Shown: one piece after another, positions 33,865 through 42,800 of the stretch
How positions within the stretch are numbered: position 1 is the stretch's first letter
How the letters are laid out: each line of letters starts with the position of its first letter
Source: CAZPQM01 sp964588995
GTDB taxonomy: Bacteria > Pseudomonadota > Alphaproteobacteria > Rickettsiales > UBA8987
Direction: 5' to 3'
DNA: 57,105 nt
NCBI GenBank assembly: GCA_964588995.1
Contig: CAZPQM010000012.1
Span: 1-57,105 of the forward strand
Position numbers and translations under genes: made by a program
The notes under the pieces: model-generated
Database searches by the model: none
The model's input: only the letters and a program-made list of their open reading frames with translations
What the model was told of the DNA's origin: nothing

Positions 33865-36672
33865 TTACGCCGCGTCCGCTTCGTCTGCCAGTTGAACGGC
33901 GACATGCCACGCCTTGTCTTCGGTCGTCAAATGTTCGGGCGATTGCCCCCAGTCGATATGCTTCGCGTTGGTGACGGCGCGCAAATCGGGGAGGGCCTGC
34001 ATCAACTGATGCCCGGAAGGGGCATGCTCCGCTTCACGAATCATCAATTCTTCGACCGGCCATTTGAGCGAAACATTGGCATCCGCCTTGGCCTTCCGTA
34101 CCACATTGAGAATCTGCACCGCGGCGATGCCGGTCTGTTCCGCTGCTTCATTCACCGGGAAATCCGCCGCATTCGGCCAGGTACCCGAACGGTGGATCGA
34201 GCCGATCTTCGCGTGTTTTTCATCAAAAATATGGCTGTAAAGCTCTTCCGTGATATGCGGCACAAACGGCGCGAACAGTTTAAGTACCGCTTCCAGCACA
34301 TGGTACACCGTCACAATCGCCGATTGCTGCGCTTCCGGGTTTTCACCCGCCTCGTCATAGCTACGCTTTTTGATCATTTCGAGGTAATTGTCGCAGAAAT
34401 CATTCCAGAAAAAGTCCTCGACCGCTTCCCGCGCGGCGCAATATTCATACGCCTTGAACTGTTCAGTCGCCTTGGTAATCGCCTTATGCAGCCGCGAGAG
34501 CACCCACTGATCAAGCACTTCGGTAATCGTACCGTTTGTGACATCTTCTTTGGCGGTGGTTGGAGTAACATCCAGCTTTTCTAGCTGAATGGCCGCAAAT
34601 TTGGATGCATTCCATAGCTTAGTGACCAGCTTCTTACCAATTTTCAGCACATCGCGGGAGAAGGCTGTGTCCGAACCAAGGCGGGAGGTGGATGCCCAGT
34701 AACGCACCGCATCCGCGCCTTGCTCTTCAATGAGATCAACCGGCGTCACCACATTCCCTTTGGATTTACTCATCTTGGTTTTATCTTCCGCGAGGCACCA
34801 GCCGGAAATCATCAGGTTCTTCCATGGGATGGTGTCCTGATGTAAATGCGCTTTCACGATGGTGTAAAAGGCCCAGGTGCGGATAATTTCATGCGCTTGC
34901 GGGCGGAGGTCCGCCGGAAACAGCTTTTCATGGCGCGATGGGTTGAGGTAAGGAGGATAACTCCCCCCTTGCGGGGGAGTCGAAGAGCGCTTGCGCGATT
35001 CGGTGGGGGGTATATTTCCGCCTGACTTAACCCCCTCACCTGAAAATTGGGTCGAATTTTCAGACTCCCCCGCAAGGGGGGAGTTCGTTGAGAGGTTTAT
35101 CCCCCGCGAATTCAGCTGGGGTGATACGGCGGAGGTGGCCCACGTATCCATCACATCCATTTCAGGCTCCACCTCTTCCCGGCTATAACCCTCCGGTGTA
35201 TCGACCAATGGGTTGACGGGTAGCTGGTCAGGCTTGGCGAGCAAGAGTTTTCCCTCTTCTCCGGGGCGCTTGGAGTACCACACGGGGAACGGCACACCAA
35301 AATAACGCTGGCGGGAAATGCACCAATCCCACGACAACCCATCAACCCATTGATGGGCCCTGAGCTTCATAAATTCCGGCTTCCAGTTGCATTGGTCAAT
35401 ACGCTCTTTAATAGCAGACCGTTCATCCAACACACGGATAAACCATTGCTGGGTAGGAATGATTTCCAGCGGAGCGCCACTCCGCTCAGCACACGGTACG
35501 GCGTGGGTGATGGTTTCCTGATGTTTCAGGTAGCCCTGCTCCTTAAGCATTGCAAGCATTTTCGCCCGTGCCGACTTGCCGGGGTCATTATTAAAACCCG
35601 GATCCTGATGGGATGCCCGTAGGTTGTGAAACTCTTTGGCTATAGCTTCCTGTATCACATGTTCGCTAACTAACGTGCTGAGATCCATCTTCCCATAGTG
35701 ATTCAGCACAACGCGCGCAGGCAGGTCGTGTTTCTTCCATTTTTCAATGTCCGCCTCATCGCCGAAGGTACAGCACATCATGATGCCGGTGCCCTTATCC
35801 ATCTCGACTGAGTCATCGGTAAGAATCGGCACTCTCACGCCAAAGAGGGGAGTGATCGCATGCTTGCCTTTCAAGTGCTGATAGCGCTTGTCCTCCGGGT
35901 GATAAAACAACGCCACGCAGGCGGGAATCAGCTCTGGCCGAGTCGTTCCAATCACAAGCTCTTCTTTCTGCGCCCGGCTCGCATTGCTATGCTCCCCCTG
36001 ACGCAGCGCCTCCGCGCGCTCAGGGCTGAGCTCGCCTACTGGCTCGTCATCATCATCCGCCACATGGAAAATAATATCGTTGAAGAAGCTCTTCATTTCC
36101 TTATCTTCGACTTCCGCCTGCGCAATCGCGGTTTGGTCGACCGGATCCCAATACATCGGCTGGAGCTGCCGGTAAGCCTTACCTTTTTGATACAGATCGA
36201 GGAAGGAAAGCTGCGAAATCGCACGGGAATCGTCGGAAATCGTATGATATTCCTGTTGCCAATCGACCGAGAGAGCAACCGATTCAAACAATCGGCGGAA
36301 CTCCTTTCGCGCTTCTTCAGCAATCCGGTCACATTCTTCGATGAAGCGCTCACGACCGAGATCAACCGCCCGCTTTTTTATCACCTTCTCCACGAGCCGC
36401 TCGGTGGGCAACCCATTATCGTCAAAACCCATCGGATAAAATACGGTTTTCCCGCTCATCCGCTGATAACGCGCGACAAAATCCGCCTGTGTGTAAGAGA
36501 AAATATGCCCCATATGCAACAGGCCGGAGACGGTGGGCGGCGGGGTGTCGATGACATAGGTGTTCTCGCGCGGTTGCGATTCATCCCACGCATAAACCTG
36601 CTCTTCCTCCCAGTAGCGCTCCCACAGTGGCTCTTTCTCGCCGGGTTTATATTTCTTTTCGAGTGGTTTCAT
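33865..36672 (-). CDS. valS: Valyl-tRNA synthetase with an in-frame palindromic insertion
   Basis: ValS charges tRNA-Val. The 935-residue chain has the HIGH-type motif TVSGLLHMGHIFSYTQADF near residue 50, the editing domain with TTRPELIPACVALF, RQRYFGVPFPVW, and KTKMSKSKGNVVTPVD (KMSKS). The C-terminal anticodon-binding helices are present. Between VSPQLNSRGIN and NPSRHEKLFPADLRPQ lies a foreign segment of about 50 residues (roughly 522-576), most of it encoded by the 123-bp element at 34961-35083. A second unusual Glu/Arg-rich stretch (LSPERAEALRQGEHSNASRA) precedes TTRPE in the editing domain and may also be inserted. All catalytic motifs are intact. Confidence 0.95.
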   Translation of the reverse strand: MKPLEKKYKPGEKEPLWERYWEEEQVYAWDESQPRENTYVIDTPPPTVSGLLHMGHIFSYTQADFVARYQRMSGKTVFYPMGFDDNGLPTERLVEKVIKKRAVDLGRERFIEECDRIAEEARKEFRRLFESVALSVDWQQEYHTISDDSRAISQLSFLDLYQKGKAYRQLQPMYWDPVDQTAIAQAEVEDKEMKSFFNDIIFHVADDDDEPVGELSPERAEALRQGEHSNASRAQKEELVIGTTRPELIPACVALFYHPEDKRYQHLKGKHAITPLFGVRVPILTDDSVEMDKGTGIMMCCTFGDEADIEKWKKHDLPARVVLNHYGKMDLSTLVSEHVIQEAIAKEFHNLRASHQDPGFNNDPGKSARAKMLAMLKEQGYLKHQETITHAVPCAERSGAPLEIIPTQQWFIRVLDERSAIKERIDQCNWKPEFMKLRAHQWVDGLSWDWCISRQRYFGVPFPVWYSKRPGEEGKLLLAKPDQLPVNPLVDTPEGYSREEVEPEMDVMDTWATSAVSPQLNSRGINLSTNSPLAGESENSTQFSGEGVKSGGNIPPTESRKRSSTPPQGGSYPPYLNPSRHEKLFPADLRPQAHEIIRTWAFYTIVKAHLHQDTIPWKNLMISGWCLAEDKTKMSKSKGNVVTPVDLIEEQGADAVRYWASTSRLGSDTAFSRDVLKIGKKLVTKLWNASKFAAIQLEKLDVTPTTAKEDVTNGTITEVLDQWVLSRLHKAITKATEQFKAYEYCAAREAVEDFFWNDFCDNYLEMIKKRSYDEAGENPEAQQSAIVTVYHVLEAVLKLFAPFVPHITEELYSHIFDEKHAKIGSIHRSGTWPNAADFPVNEAAEQTGIAAVQILNVVRKAKADANVSLKWPVEELMIREAEHAPSGHQLMQALPDLRAVTNAKHIDWGQSPEHLTTEDKAWHVAVQLADEADAA
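34961..35083. repeat. 123-bp four-armed palindromic element (family B) inside valS
   Basis: The two ends are perfect 21-bp inverted repeats (34961-34981 and 35063-35083; core CCCCCCTTGCGGGGGAGT). Inside, read on the valS strand, are a hairpin TGAAAATT/AATTTTCA, an inner stem GGTGAGGGG against CCCCACC, and a second hairpin with GCGC-aa-GCGC. The length is 41 codons. The ends are identical to those of the ileS element at 42442-42561. Confidence 0.92.
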
Positions 36673-36699
36673 TGTATAATCCTCATTATTCTAAGCGCA

Positions 36700-36715
36700 G
36701 GTTTCTTAAGAAACC
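36700..36715. repeat. Perfect 16-bp palindrome between doxX and valS
   Basis: GGTTTCTTAAGAAACC is fully self-complementary. It lies in the 120-base gap between two minus-strand genes and is not followed by a T-run in either direction, so it could be an operator or a weak hairpin. Confidence 0.45.
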
Positions 36716-36792
36716 ACAGCCGAAACTTGGCGTAGATATTATAGGTTTCTCAGCGATGGAAGCTGTCCTTTCTCAGGATGACGCGGTAAAGT

Positions 36793-37416
36793 CTAGGCTT
36801 CGTCCTTTAACGCGCCGGTCACGCTTTCTACCACCGGGGTGAGGCCCATGTCAAATAGCGACGCCGCAAATTCATAGAGCACAAGCAGGGTGAGTGCCCA
36901 GACGACAAAGTTGATCAGCCCAGATTTCAGTACATTATCGTTATCTTTATTGCGGGCAATCAGGTAATCCCACGACATACGGCCGGCACCATTAACCATC
37001 AGGAACAGACAGGCCGCCGCCCAGTACAGGTGGGTGATACTGCTGAGATAGGTAAATTGAATTACCACGGTCATGATCAAAAGGGGGATAGCGGCAAAGC
37101 GGGTGCCCAGCCCTATGACGATAAACAACGGCGCGAGAATCTCGGTAAGCGTCGCCATAAACGCGGCAAACCCAACCGGAAGAAGCGGCACGGCATATTC
37201 ATATTCGAACAGGAAGAGGGTGCTCTGCCAGTTTTCAAAACTCATGGTGTCCGTATCGAAATGCCCGAGTTTGGTCAGGCCGGATTTCCAGAAGATGAGG
37301 GCAAGCCAAATGCGCAATCCGAGTATAATCAGATCGTTTGCGGCCGGTTTCAGCCATTCGAGCAGTTCGATAATACGTTTCATGAAATGGGCGAGGACAT
37401 TATCGGTTAAAGACAT
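36793..37416 (-). CDS. DoxX-family membrane protein of the bufferin operon
   Basis: A 207-residue DoxX protein with about four membrane helices. LRIWLALIFWKSGLTKLGHF is the typical first helix and LTEILAPLFIVIGLGTRFAAIPL the central motif. DoxX genes often accompany MNIO bufferin operons, where their role is not well defined. The start at 37416 has an AGGAGCG site seven bases upstream. It follows the DUF2063 gene by about 20 bases on the same strand and is the last gene of the cluster. Confidence 0.88.
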   Translation of the reverse strand: MSLTDNVLAHFMKRIIELLEWLKPAANDLIILGLRIWLALIFWKSGLTKLGHFDTDTMSFENWQSTLFLFEYEYAVPLLPVGFAAFMATLTEILAPLFIVIGLGTRFAAIPLLIMTVVIQFTYLSSITHLYWAAACLFLMVNGAGRMSWDYLIARNKDNDNVLKSGLINFVVWALTLLVLYEFAASLFDMGLTPVVESVTGALKDEA

Positions 37417-37437
37417 AAGGCGCTCCTGTGTGATGGG

Positions 37438-38187
37438 TCATTTTGCGATATGAAAGCCGCTAAACCAGCCCTGAGATAAGCCGGTTTGCAGTACCTGCGC
37501 AAGGTCAAAATCGGGGTATGCCTCGCTCGTAAGAGTATAAGCCTGATAGAGGTCGGTTTTACCACACAGGCTGTTGAGAAAATGGTAGGCCTCACCGCCG
37601 ATCCGTTCAGCGCGGGTGCTGCGCTCAGGGCGAAGGGTAAGTACATGGCCGAGTGTTTTATCCTCGAGCAAAATAGGCCGGAGGGTCTCCCCGTCCTGAT
37701 GCATATGCCAGATATCGTAAATGGGCCACTCCGAGCGGAGGAGCTGTAGCGAGGGATGGGGGTGTAAATACAGCTCCATATAGCGTTCCGGTGCGATATG
37801 TGCGATATCACCCAGCGTGATGCTCTCCGCGTGGGGTGCGATGCTGCTCGTGTGATGCATCCATTCGAGCCGGGCAACATCCGGTAAATAGGGCAGTGTG
37901 GAGACCGGTTCAAACCCCTCGAGAAAGGCTGCAAAATCAGCACCATAATAATCGAGATTGGTCGAATGCGGTAAATGGGTTAAGCGGAATGCACGTACCA
38001 TCCGTGCGAAAAAAGCCCCTCCGACCAGTTGCCGTGTGACGGGATAGACCATTTCCATGGTGCGTAAAACCGCGCCAGCCCAGTTATTGCGGTAGATGGT
38101 CAGGCGATGGGGCGTATCGGTAAAGTCAGTAGCCGCGTTTTCATCACGTACGGCGCGCAAAAACTGCCGGTAGGAAGTGTCGTTCAC
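37438..38187 (-). CDS. bufC: BufC-type DUF2063 partner of the MNIO enzyme
   Basis: A 249-residue DUF2063 protein. The N-terminal domain has YRQFLRAVRDENAATDF and RLTIYRNNWAGAVLRTMEMVYPVTRQLVGGAFF, as is usual; the middle contains YGADFAAFLEGFEPVSTLPYLPDVARLEW, also characteristic. In studied bufferin clusters such a protein recruits the precursor to the MNIO enzyme. Its start overlaps the bufB stop by four bases, so the two are translationally coupled. Confidence 0.9.
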   Translation of the reverse strand: MNDTSYRQFLRAVRDENAATDFTDTPHRLTIYRNNWAGAVLRTMEMVYPVTRQLVGGAFFARMVRAFRLTHLPHSTNLDYYGADFAAFLEGFEPVSTLPYLPDVARLEWMHHTSSIAPHAESITLGDIAHIAPERYMELYLHPHPSLQLLRSEWPIYDIWHMHQDGETLRPILLEDKTLGHVLTLRPERSTRAERIGGEAYHFLNSLCGKTDLYQAYTLTSEAYPDFDLAQVLQTGLSQGWFSGFHIAK

Positions 38188-39077
38188 GCCCGCTTCTCCA
38201 TCATAAAGTCCTGTGATGTATTATGGAAGATTTCATCGGCTTTCGCCTTTTCTTCCAGCAGGGTTTCCAAGGGCGGCACTGCGTTGTCCCACTCGATTAA
38301 GGTCGGGGTGTTCGGAAAGCGTTGCAGAGCCTCCTTATAAAGAGCCCAAACGGGCTCATGTACAGGGCCACCATGATCATCAATATAGACCCGTTCGTTT
38401 TCCATAGTAACGGCCGTAAATCCTGCCAAATGAATTTCCATAACTAAATATGCAGGGATAGCGTTCAGGAAGTTTCTTGCATCAAGCTTATGGTTATGGC
38501 AAGTAACATGAACATTGTTCAAATCAAGTAAAATACTGCAATCGCTACGCTTTGCGGCTTCAGCAACGTATTCATATTCCGTAATATCAGACTCCTCAAA
38601 ACGGAGATAGGAGGAGGGGTTTTCAATGGCAATGCGACGCTTTAACCGGTTTTGTACGTGATCAATATTCTCTGTGAGTGTTTTGAGACTGGCTTCCGTG
38701 TAAGGCAGCGGCAACAGATCGGGTAGAAATGCGCTGTCCATTCCACTCCACGAGACATGGTCGGAAATAAAGGTTGGTTCATACCGCTCGATAAAGGATT
38801 CGAGCGTGGCGAGATGCTGTTCATTTACCCCGTCCGGAGACCCGAGCGAAAGGCCGATACAATGCGCGGAAAGAGGATAGTCTTTACGGATATTATGTAA
38901 TATGTGGCTGGCTGTACTACCGGTCGAAGCAAAGTTTTCCGTATGAACCTCCAGCCAGGGAACCTCCGGCCTGGGGTCATCCTCCAGAAAGTGCTGAAAA
39001 TGCTGATGACGCAGCCCAATGCCAACCCCCGCTATGTCGTGCCGGGTGAAGCGTGGGCCGTGTTCGACCGGTTGCAT
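38184..39077 (-). CDS. bufB: BufB-type MNIO (DUF692) peptide-modifying iron oxidase
   Basis: A 297-residue multinuclear non-heme iron-dependent oxidase. Likely metal ligands are visible in WLEVHTENF, FISDHVSWSG, RIAIENPSSYL, ILLDLNNVHVTCHN, VMEIHLAGF, YIDDHGGPVHEPVW and LIEWDN, all in the family order on a TIM barrel. MNIO enzymes of bufferin clusters convert precursor cysteines to thiooxazole-type groups. It starts three bases after the stop of the second precursor gene, and all five genes from 39671 to 36793 run in one direction. Confidence 0.94.
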   Translation of the reverse strand: MQPVEHGPRFTRHDIAGVGIGLRHQHFQHFLEDDPRPEVPWLEVHTENFASTGSTASHILHNIRKDYPLSAHCIGLSLGSPDGVNEQHLATLESFIERYEPTFISDHVSWSGMDSAFLPDLLPLPYTEASLKTLTENIDHVQNRLKRRIAIENPSSYLRFEESDITEYEYVAEAAKRSDCSILLDLNNVHVTCHNHKLDARNFLNAIPAYLVMEIHLAGFTAVTMENERVYIDDHGGPVHEPVWALYKEALQRFPNTPTLIEWDNAVPPLETLLEEKAKADEIFHNTSQDFMMEKRA

Positions 39078-39080
39078 GGG

Positions 39081-39353
39081 TTAGACTTTGGGCTTGGTGG
39101 TGCCGCCAACAATACGGTCACAGGTACCTTCCGGCACCATCACCCATTCGGCAGGATCGTTATCTTTGATGCTGTAACCGGCACATTGATGGGTGCCCGT
39201 CACGTTTGCGCAATCATTCATGCCCGCTTTGGCAATACCATAGCATTTTTCCATTTTGATGCGGATATCGGGTACAGCTTCTGCTTCAGTCTCTGCAGCG
39301 GCAGCTGAAAAACTGGTAATGGCGGCTAGAAAGGCGAGGGTAGAGTGTTTCAT
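39081..39353 (-). CDS. bufA2: Bufferin precursor (DUF2282), second copy
   Basis: A 90-residue small protein with a signal peptide (about 1-20) and a mature part with four Cys at 37, 48, 57 and 78. The motifs are EKCYGIAKAGMNDCA, THQCAG and GTCDRIVGG. DUF2282 proteins are the ribosomally made precursors of bufferins, exported copper-binding peptides modified by BufB/BufC. The Cys spacing equals that of the first copy. It is directly upstream of bufB. Confidence 0.92.
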   Translation of the reverse strand: MKHSTLAFLAAITSFSAAAAETEAEAVPDIRIKMEKCYGIAKAGMNDCANVTGTHQCAGYSIKDNDPAEWVMVPEGTCDRIVGGTTKPKV

Positions 39354-39395
39354 GGGAGAAAAGGAGGCAACATATGCCGCCTCCTATTTAAACAA

Positions 39396-39671
39396 TTAAA
39401 CTTTCGGCTCGGTCGAACCACCAACGATTTTATCGCAGGTGCCTTTGGGTAAGAAAATCCACTCACCGCCATCGGCATCCTGCGTTGCCTGACCGGCACA
39501 GGAGTGCGTACCTTGTGCATTGCCGCAGTCATTCTTACCGGCTTCCACAATACCATAGCATTTTTCCATGCCGTCTTTATTTTTCATGGCCTCTGCCTGC
39601 TCGGAGGTGGCTACAGCAGTTGCAGACAGGGCGACGGCACCGGCTGCCATTAAAAAGGTTTTTCTGTTCAT
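39396..39671 (-). CDS. bufA1: Bufferin precursor (DUF2282), first copy
   Basis: A 91-residue precursor with a Tat-free signal peptide (about 1-28, MAAGAVALSATAVATSEQAEA) and four Cys at 38, 49, 58 and 79 with the same spacing as the next copy. EKCYGIVEAGKNDCGN, THSCAGQ and GTCDKIVGG are shared. The middle part differs more (DADGGEWIFLPK against DNDPAEWVMVPE). It is the first gene of the operon, and a direct-repeat operator candidate lies about 45 bases upstream. Confidence 0.92.
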   Translation of the reverse strand: MNRKTFLMAAGAVALSATAVATSEQAEAMKNKDGMEKCYGIVEAGKNDCGNAQGTHSCAGQATQDADGGEWIFLPKGTCDKIVGGSTEPKV

Positions 39672-39712
39672 AATTGAATTCCTTCACATAGGTTATAATA
39701 TAATGTGTTCAT

Positions 39713-39738
39713 ACACTATCGAATTCGCTAACACTATC
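39713..39738 (-). promoter_or_regulatory. Direct-repeat operator candidate upstream of the bufferin operon
   Basis: Read on the operon strand, GATAGTGT occurs twice with ten bases between (18-base period, about two helical turns). An AT-rich TATATT/TATTAT -10 candidate follows some 10 bases later. This would suit a dimeric activator or repressor. The regulator is not in the window. Confidence 0.45.
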
Positions 39739-39823
39739 CCTGAGTTACTTAAGGGGACAGAGCCTGTTATTGAAGTCCGCGCAAAAAGACATTATATAAG
39801 GTATCTTTTTATCGGTAAAGTCC

Positions 39824-42800
39824 ATGACGAAAACTGCCCATTACCCTGAATCCACCGTTAGCCCGGACCTGCCTCAGCTGGAAGAGGCGGTGCTGAAACG
39901 CTGGGAAAAAGATCGGGTGTTTGAGCAATCGGTCGAGCAGCGGCCGGAGTCGAAAGAGTGGGTGTTTTATGACGGTCCGCCTTTTGCGAACGGTTTGCCG
40001 CATTACGGGCATTTGCTCACCAGCTATGTGAAGGATATTTTCGCGCGTTATCATACGATGAAGGGTGAGCGCGTGGAGCGTCGCTTCGGATGGGATTGTC
40101 ACGGCCTCCCGGCAGAGATGGCGGCTGAAAAAGAGCTGGACGTATCAGGTCGCGCTGCCATCGAGCAATATGGCATCGCGAAATTTAATAAGTATTGCCG
40201 CTCTTCGGTCATGCGTTACACCAATGAGTGGCAGGACTATATCAATCGCGCCGGGCGCTGGGTTGATTTCGAGAACGATTATAAAACCATGGATCAGGAC
40301 TATATGGAGTCCGTGCTGTGGGCGTTTAAAACGCTCTATGATAAAGGGCTGATTTATGAGTCCTTCCGCGTCATGCCCTACAGCTGGGCGGCGGAAACCC
40401 CGCTTTCCAACTTCGAAACCAAGATGGATGATGCCTACCGCGAGCGAACCGATAAGGCGATTACGGTAGCGTTTAAGCTGAAGGATGTGCCGGAAGGTGC
40501 TCCCGAAGCAGATAGCTATTATCTCCTCGCCTGGACGACGACTCCGTGGACGCTGCCGAGTAATCTGGCCCTGGCTGTTCATCCGGATATGGAGTATGTG
40601 TTTGTTACGGATAAGGTTGGGTTTCAAGGGCGGAACGAAGAAAAACATTCACCTCTGGGTTCCAAGAACACTCCCTCCCCGCAGGCGGGATCTGAAACCA
40701 CTCCCCCCCCGCAGGCGGGGGGGGTAGGGGGGGGTACTTACTCCACCCGCGTCCCTGATGCGATGGAAAAGGCGAAAGTGCTTCGAAAAAGCCTGACAAA
40801 AGCGGAGGCCAGTTTATGGAATATGCTGAAGCAAAAGCAGCTACAGGGGCATAAATTTCGTAAGCAACAAGCAATCGGCCCGTATATTGCCGATTTCGTA
40901 TGCCATGAAAAAGGTTTGGTTATTGAGGTGGATGGCGGACAACATGCAGAGCGGCACGCCTATGATGCGAAGCGAACAGCTTATTTTAATGAGGCAGGGT
41001 ATGAAGTGCTTCGTGTGTGGAATAATGAGGTATTAGAAAATAAAGAAGGGGTCTATGAGGTAATACGAGAGAAATTGGCCGAAATGCCTGTGAGAACACC
41101 CCCCCCTGCCCCCCCCGCAAGCGGTGGGGGAGTTTACTTAGAGCCCGAAAGCGGTGTGGAAGTTTACTTAGAGCTCGCAAACGGTGGCGGGGGCACGCAC
41201 GTCAATTGCTTTATTTTAGCAGATTCTGAGTTTCATAAATACAAAGATGCCTTACTTGGGCGTCCTTATGGTAGTGATATTGATAAGGTGAGTAAACAAA
41301 GTGAAGCTTTGAGTGAAACGATCGGGTCGTTTAATCACGTCAAAGGGGCTAAATTACTCAACCTCACCTACGAACCGCTCTTCCCATACTTCGCGCATCT
41401 TGCAGGTGAAAATGGAGCGCAAACAGAACGTTTGCGCGAGCCATCAGCTAGCGAAGCGTCGCCCAGTGCGGAGGCCAGTAGGCCGGAGCAGGGGCAATCA
41501 AAAGGAGCTTTCCGCATACTGGACGGCTCGAGCTTTATCGAACAAGGTTCAGGAACCGGGATTGTCCATCTCGCGCCGGGTTTCGGTGAGGATGACCAAC
41601 GTGTGTGTGCGGAAAATGGGATTGATATTGTCTGCCCGGTCGATGAGTTGGGGCGGTATACGGAGGAGATTTTTGATTTGTCGCGTTCACATAGCTCCCC
41701 CTTGACGGGGGAGCCTAAAAATGTAAAGGCATTTTTAGGTGGGGGAGAAGAGGTTGGGCAAAATACCAGCGCGCCTGACGCCCCCCCACCGGAATCAGAG
41801 ATTCCGACTCCCCCGCAAGGGGGGAGTTATCCCCTTTCCCTCAAAGGTCTCAACGTGATTGCGCAAACGGAAGGTAAGCATGAGGATGAGCCCTACAGTA
41901 AGGAGCAGCTCGAGAAATACGGCTTGGCGAATTTGCGCATTATCAACTGGCTGAAGCAAACCGGCCAGCTCATCAAGCAGGAAGATTACACACACTCCTA
42001 CCCGCATTGCTGGCGGACGGATACGCCGATTATCTACCGCGTGCTGTCGAGCTGGTATGTCGAGGTGACGAAATTCAAAGACCGCATGGTGGAGCTCAAT
42101 CAGCAGATCAACTGGATTCCGGAGCATGTAAAAGACGGGCAGTTTGGCAAGTGGCTGGAAAATGCACGCGACTGGTCCATTTCCCGTAATCGTTTCTGGG
42201 GCTGCCCGATTCCGGTATGGCGCGGCGACAAGGGTGGTATTAAAGTGTTCGGCTCAAAACAAGATCTGGAGGCGTTTTTCGAGAAAAAGGTGGACGATCT
42301 GCACCGCCCCCATATTGATGAGCTTACCATAACTAAAGACGGAGAAACATGGACGCGCGTGAGCGATGTGTTTGATTGCTGGTTTGAATCCGGCTCGATG
42401 CCCTTTGCGCAGGTGCATTACCCGTTTGCTACTTCAGATTACTCCCCCCTTGCGGGGGAGTCTGCATCTATTGATGCAGGTGGGGGGGCAGAGGATAGCG
42501 GAGTATATCCCCCACCGAATCGCGCTGAGTCGTGCTCTTCGACTCCCCCGCAAGGGGGGAGTAATAGGTCGAAGGACTGGTTCGAAAACCACTTTCCTGC
42601 GGATTTCATTACCGAGTATATTGGGCAAACGCGCGGCTGGTTCTACACGCTGGTGGTGCTAGGCACGGCATTATTTGATCGAATCCCGTTCAAAAACGTG
42701 ATTTGCCACGGTATTATCCTCGCGGAAGACGGCAAAAAACTATCTAAACGCCTGAAAAACTATCCCGATCCGAATGATATGTTTGATGCGTACGGCGCGG

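Noticed and set aside
40701..41132. An intein or self-splicing intron in ileS
   Set aside because: No intein block motifs (N-terminal Cys/Ser block, terminal His-Asn) and no intron core are visible; the insert is a plain in-frame coding cassette with hairpin ends.
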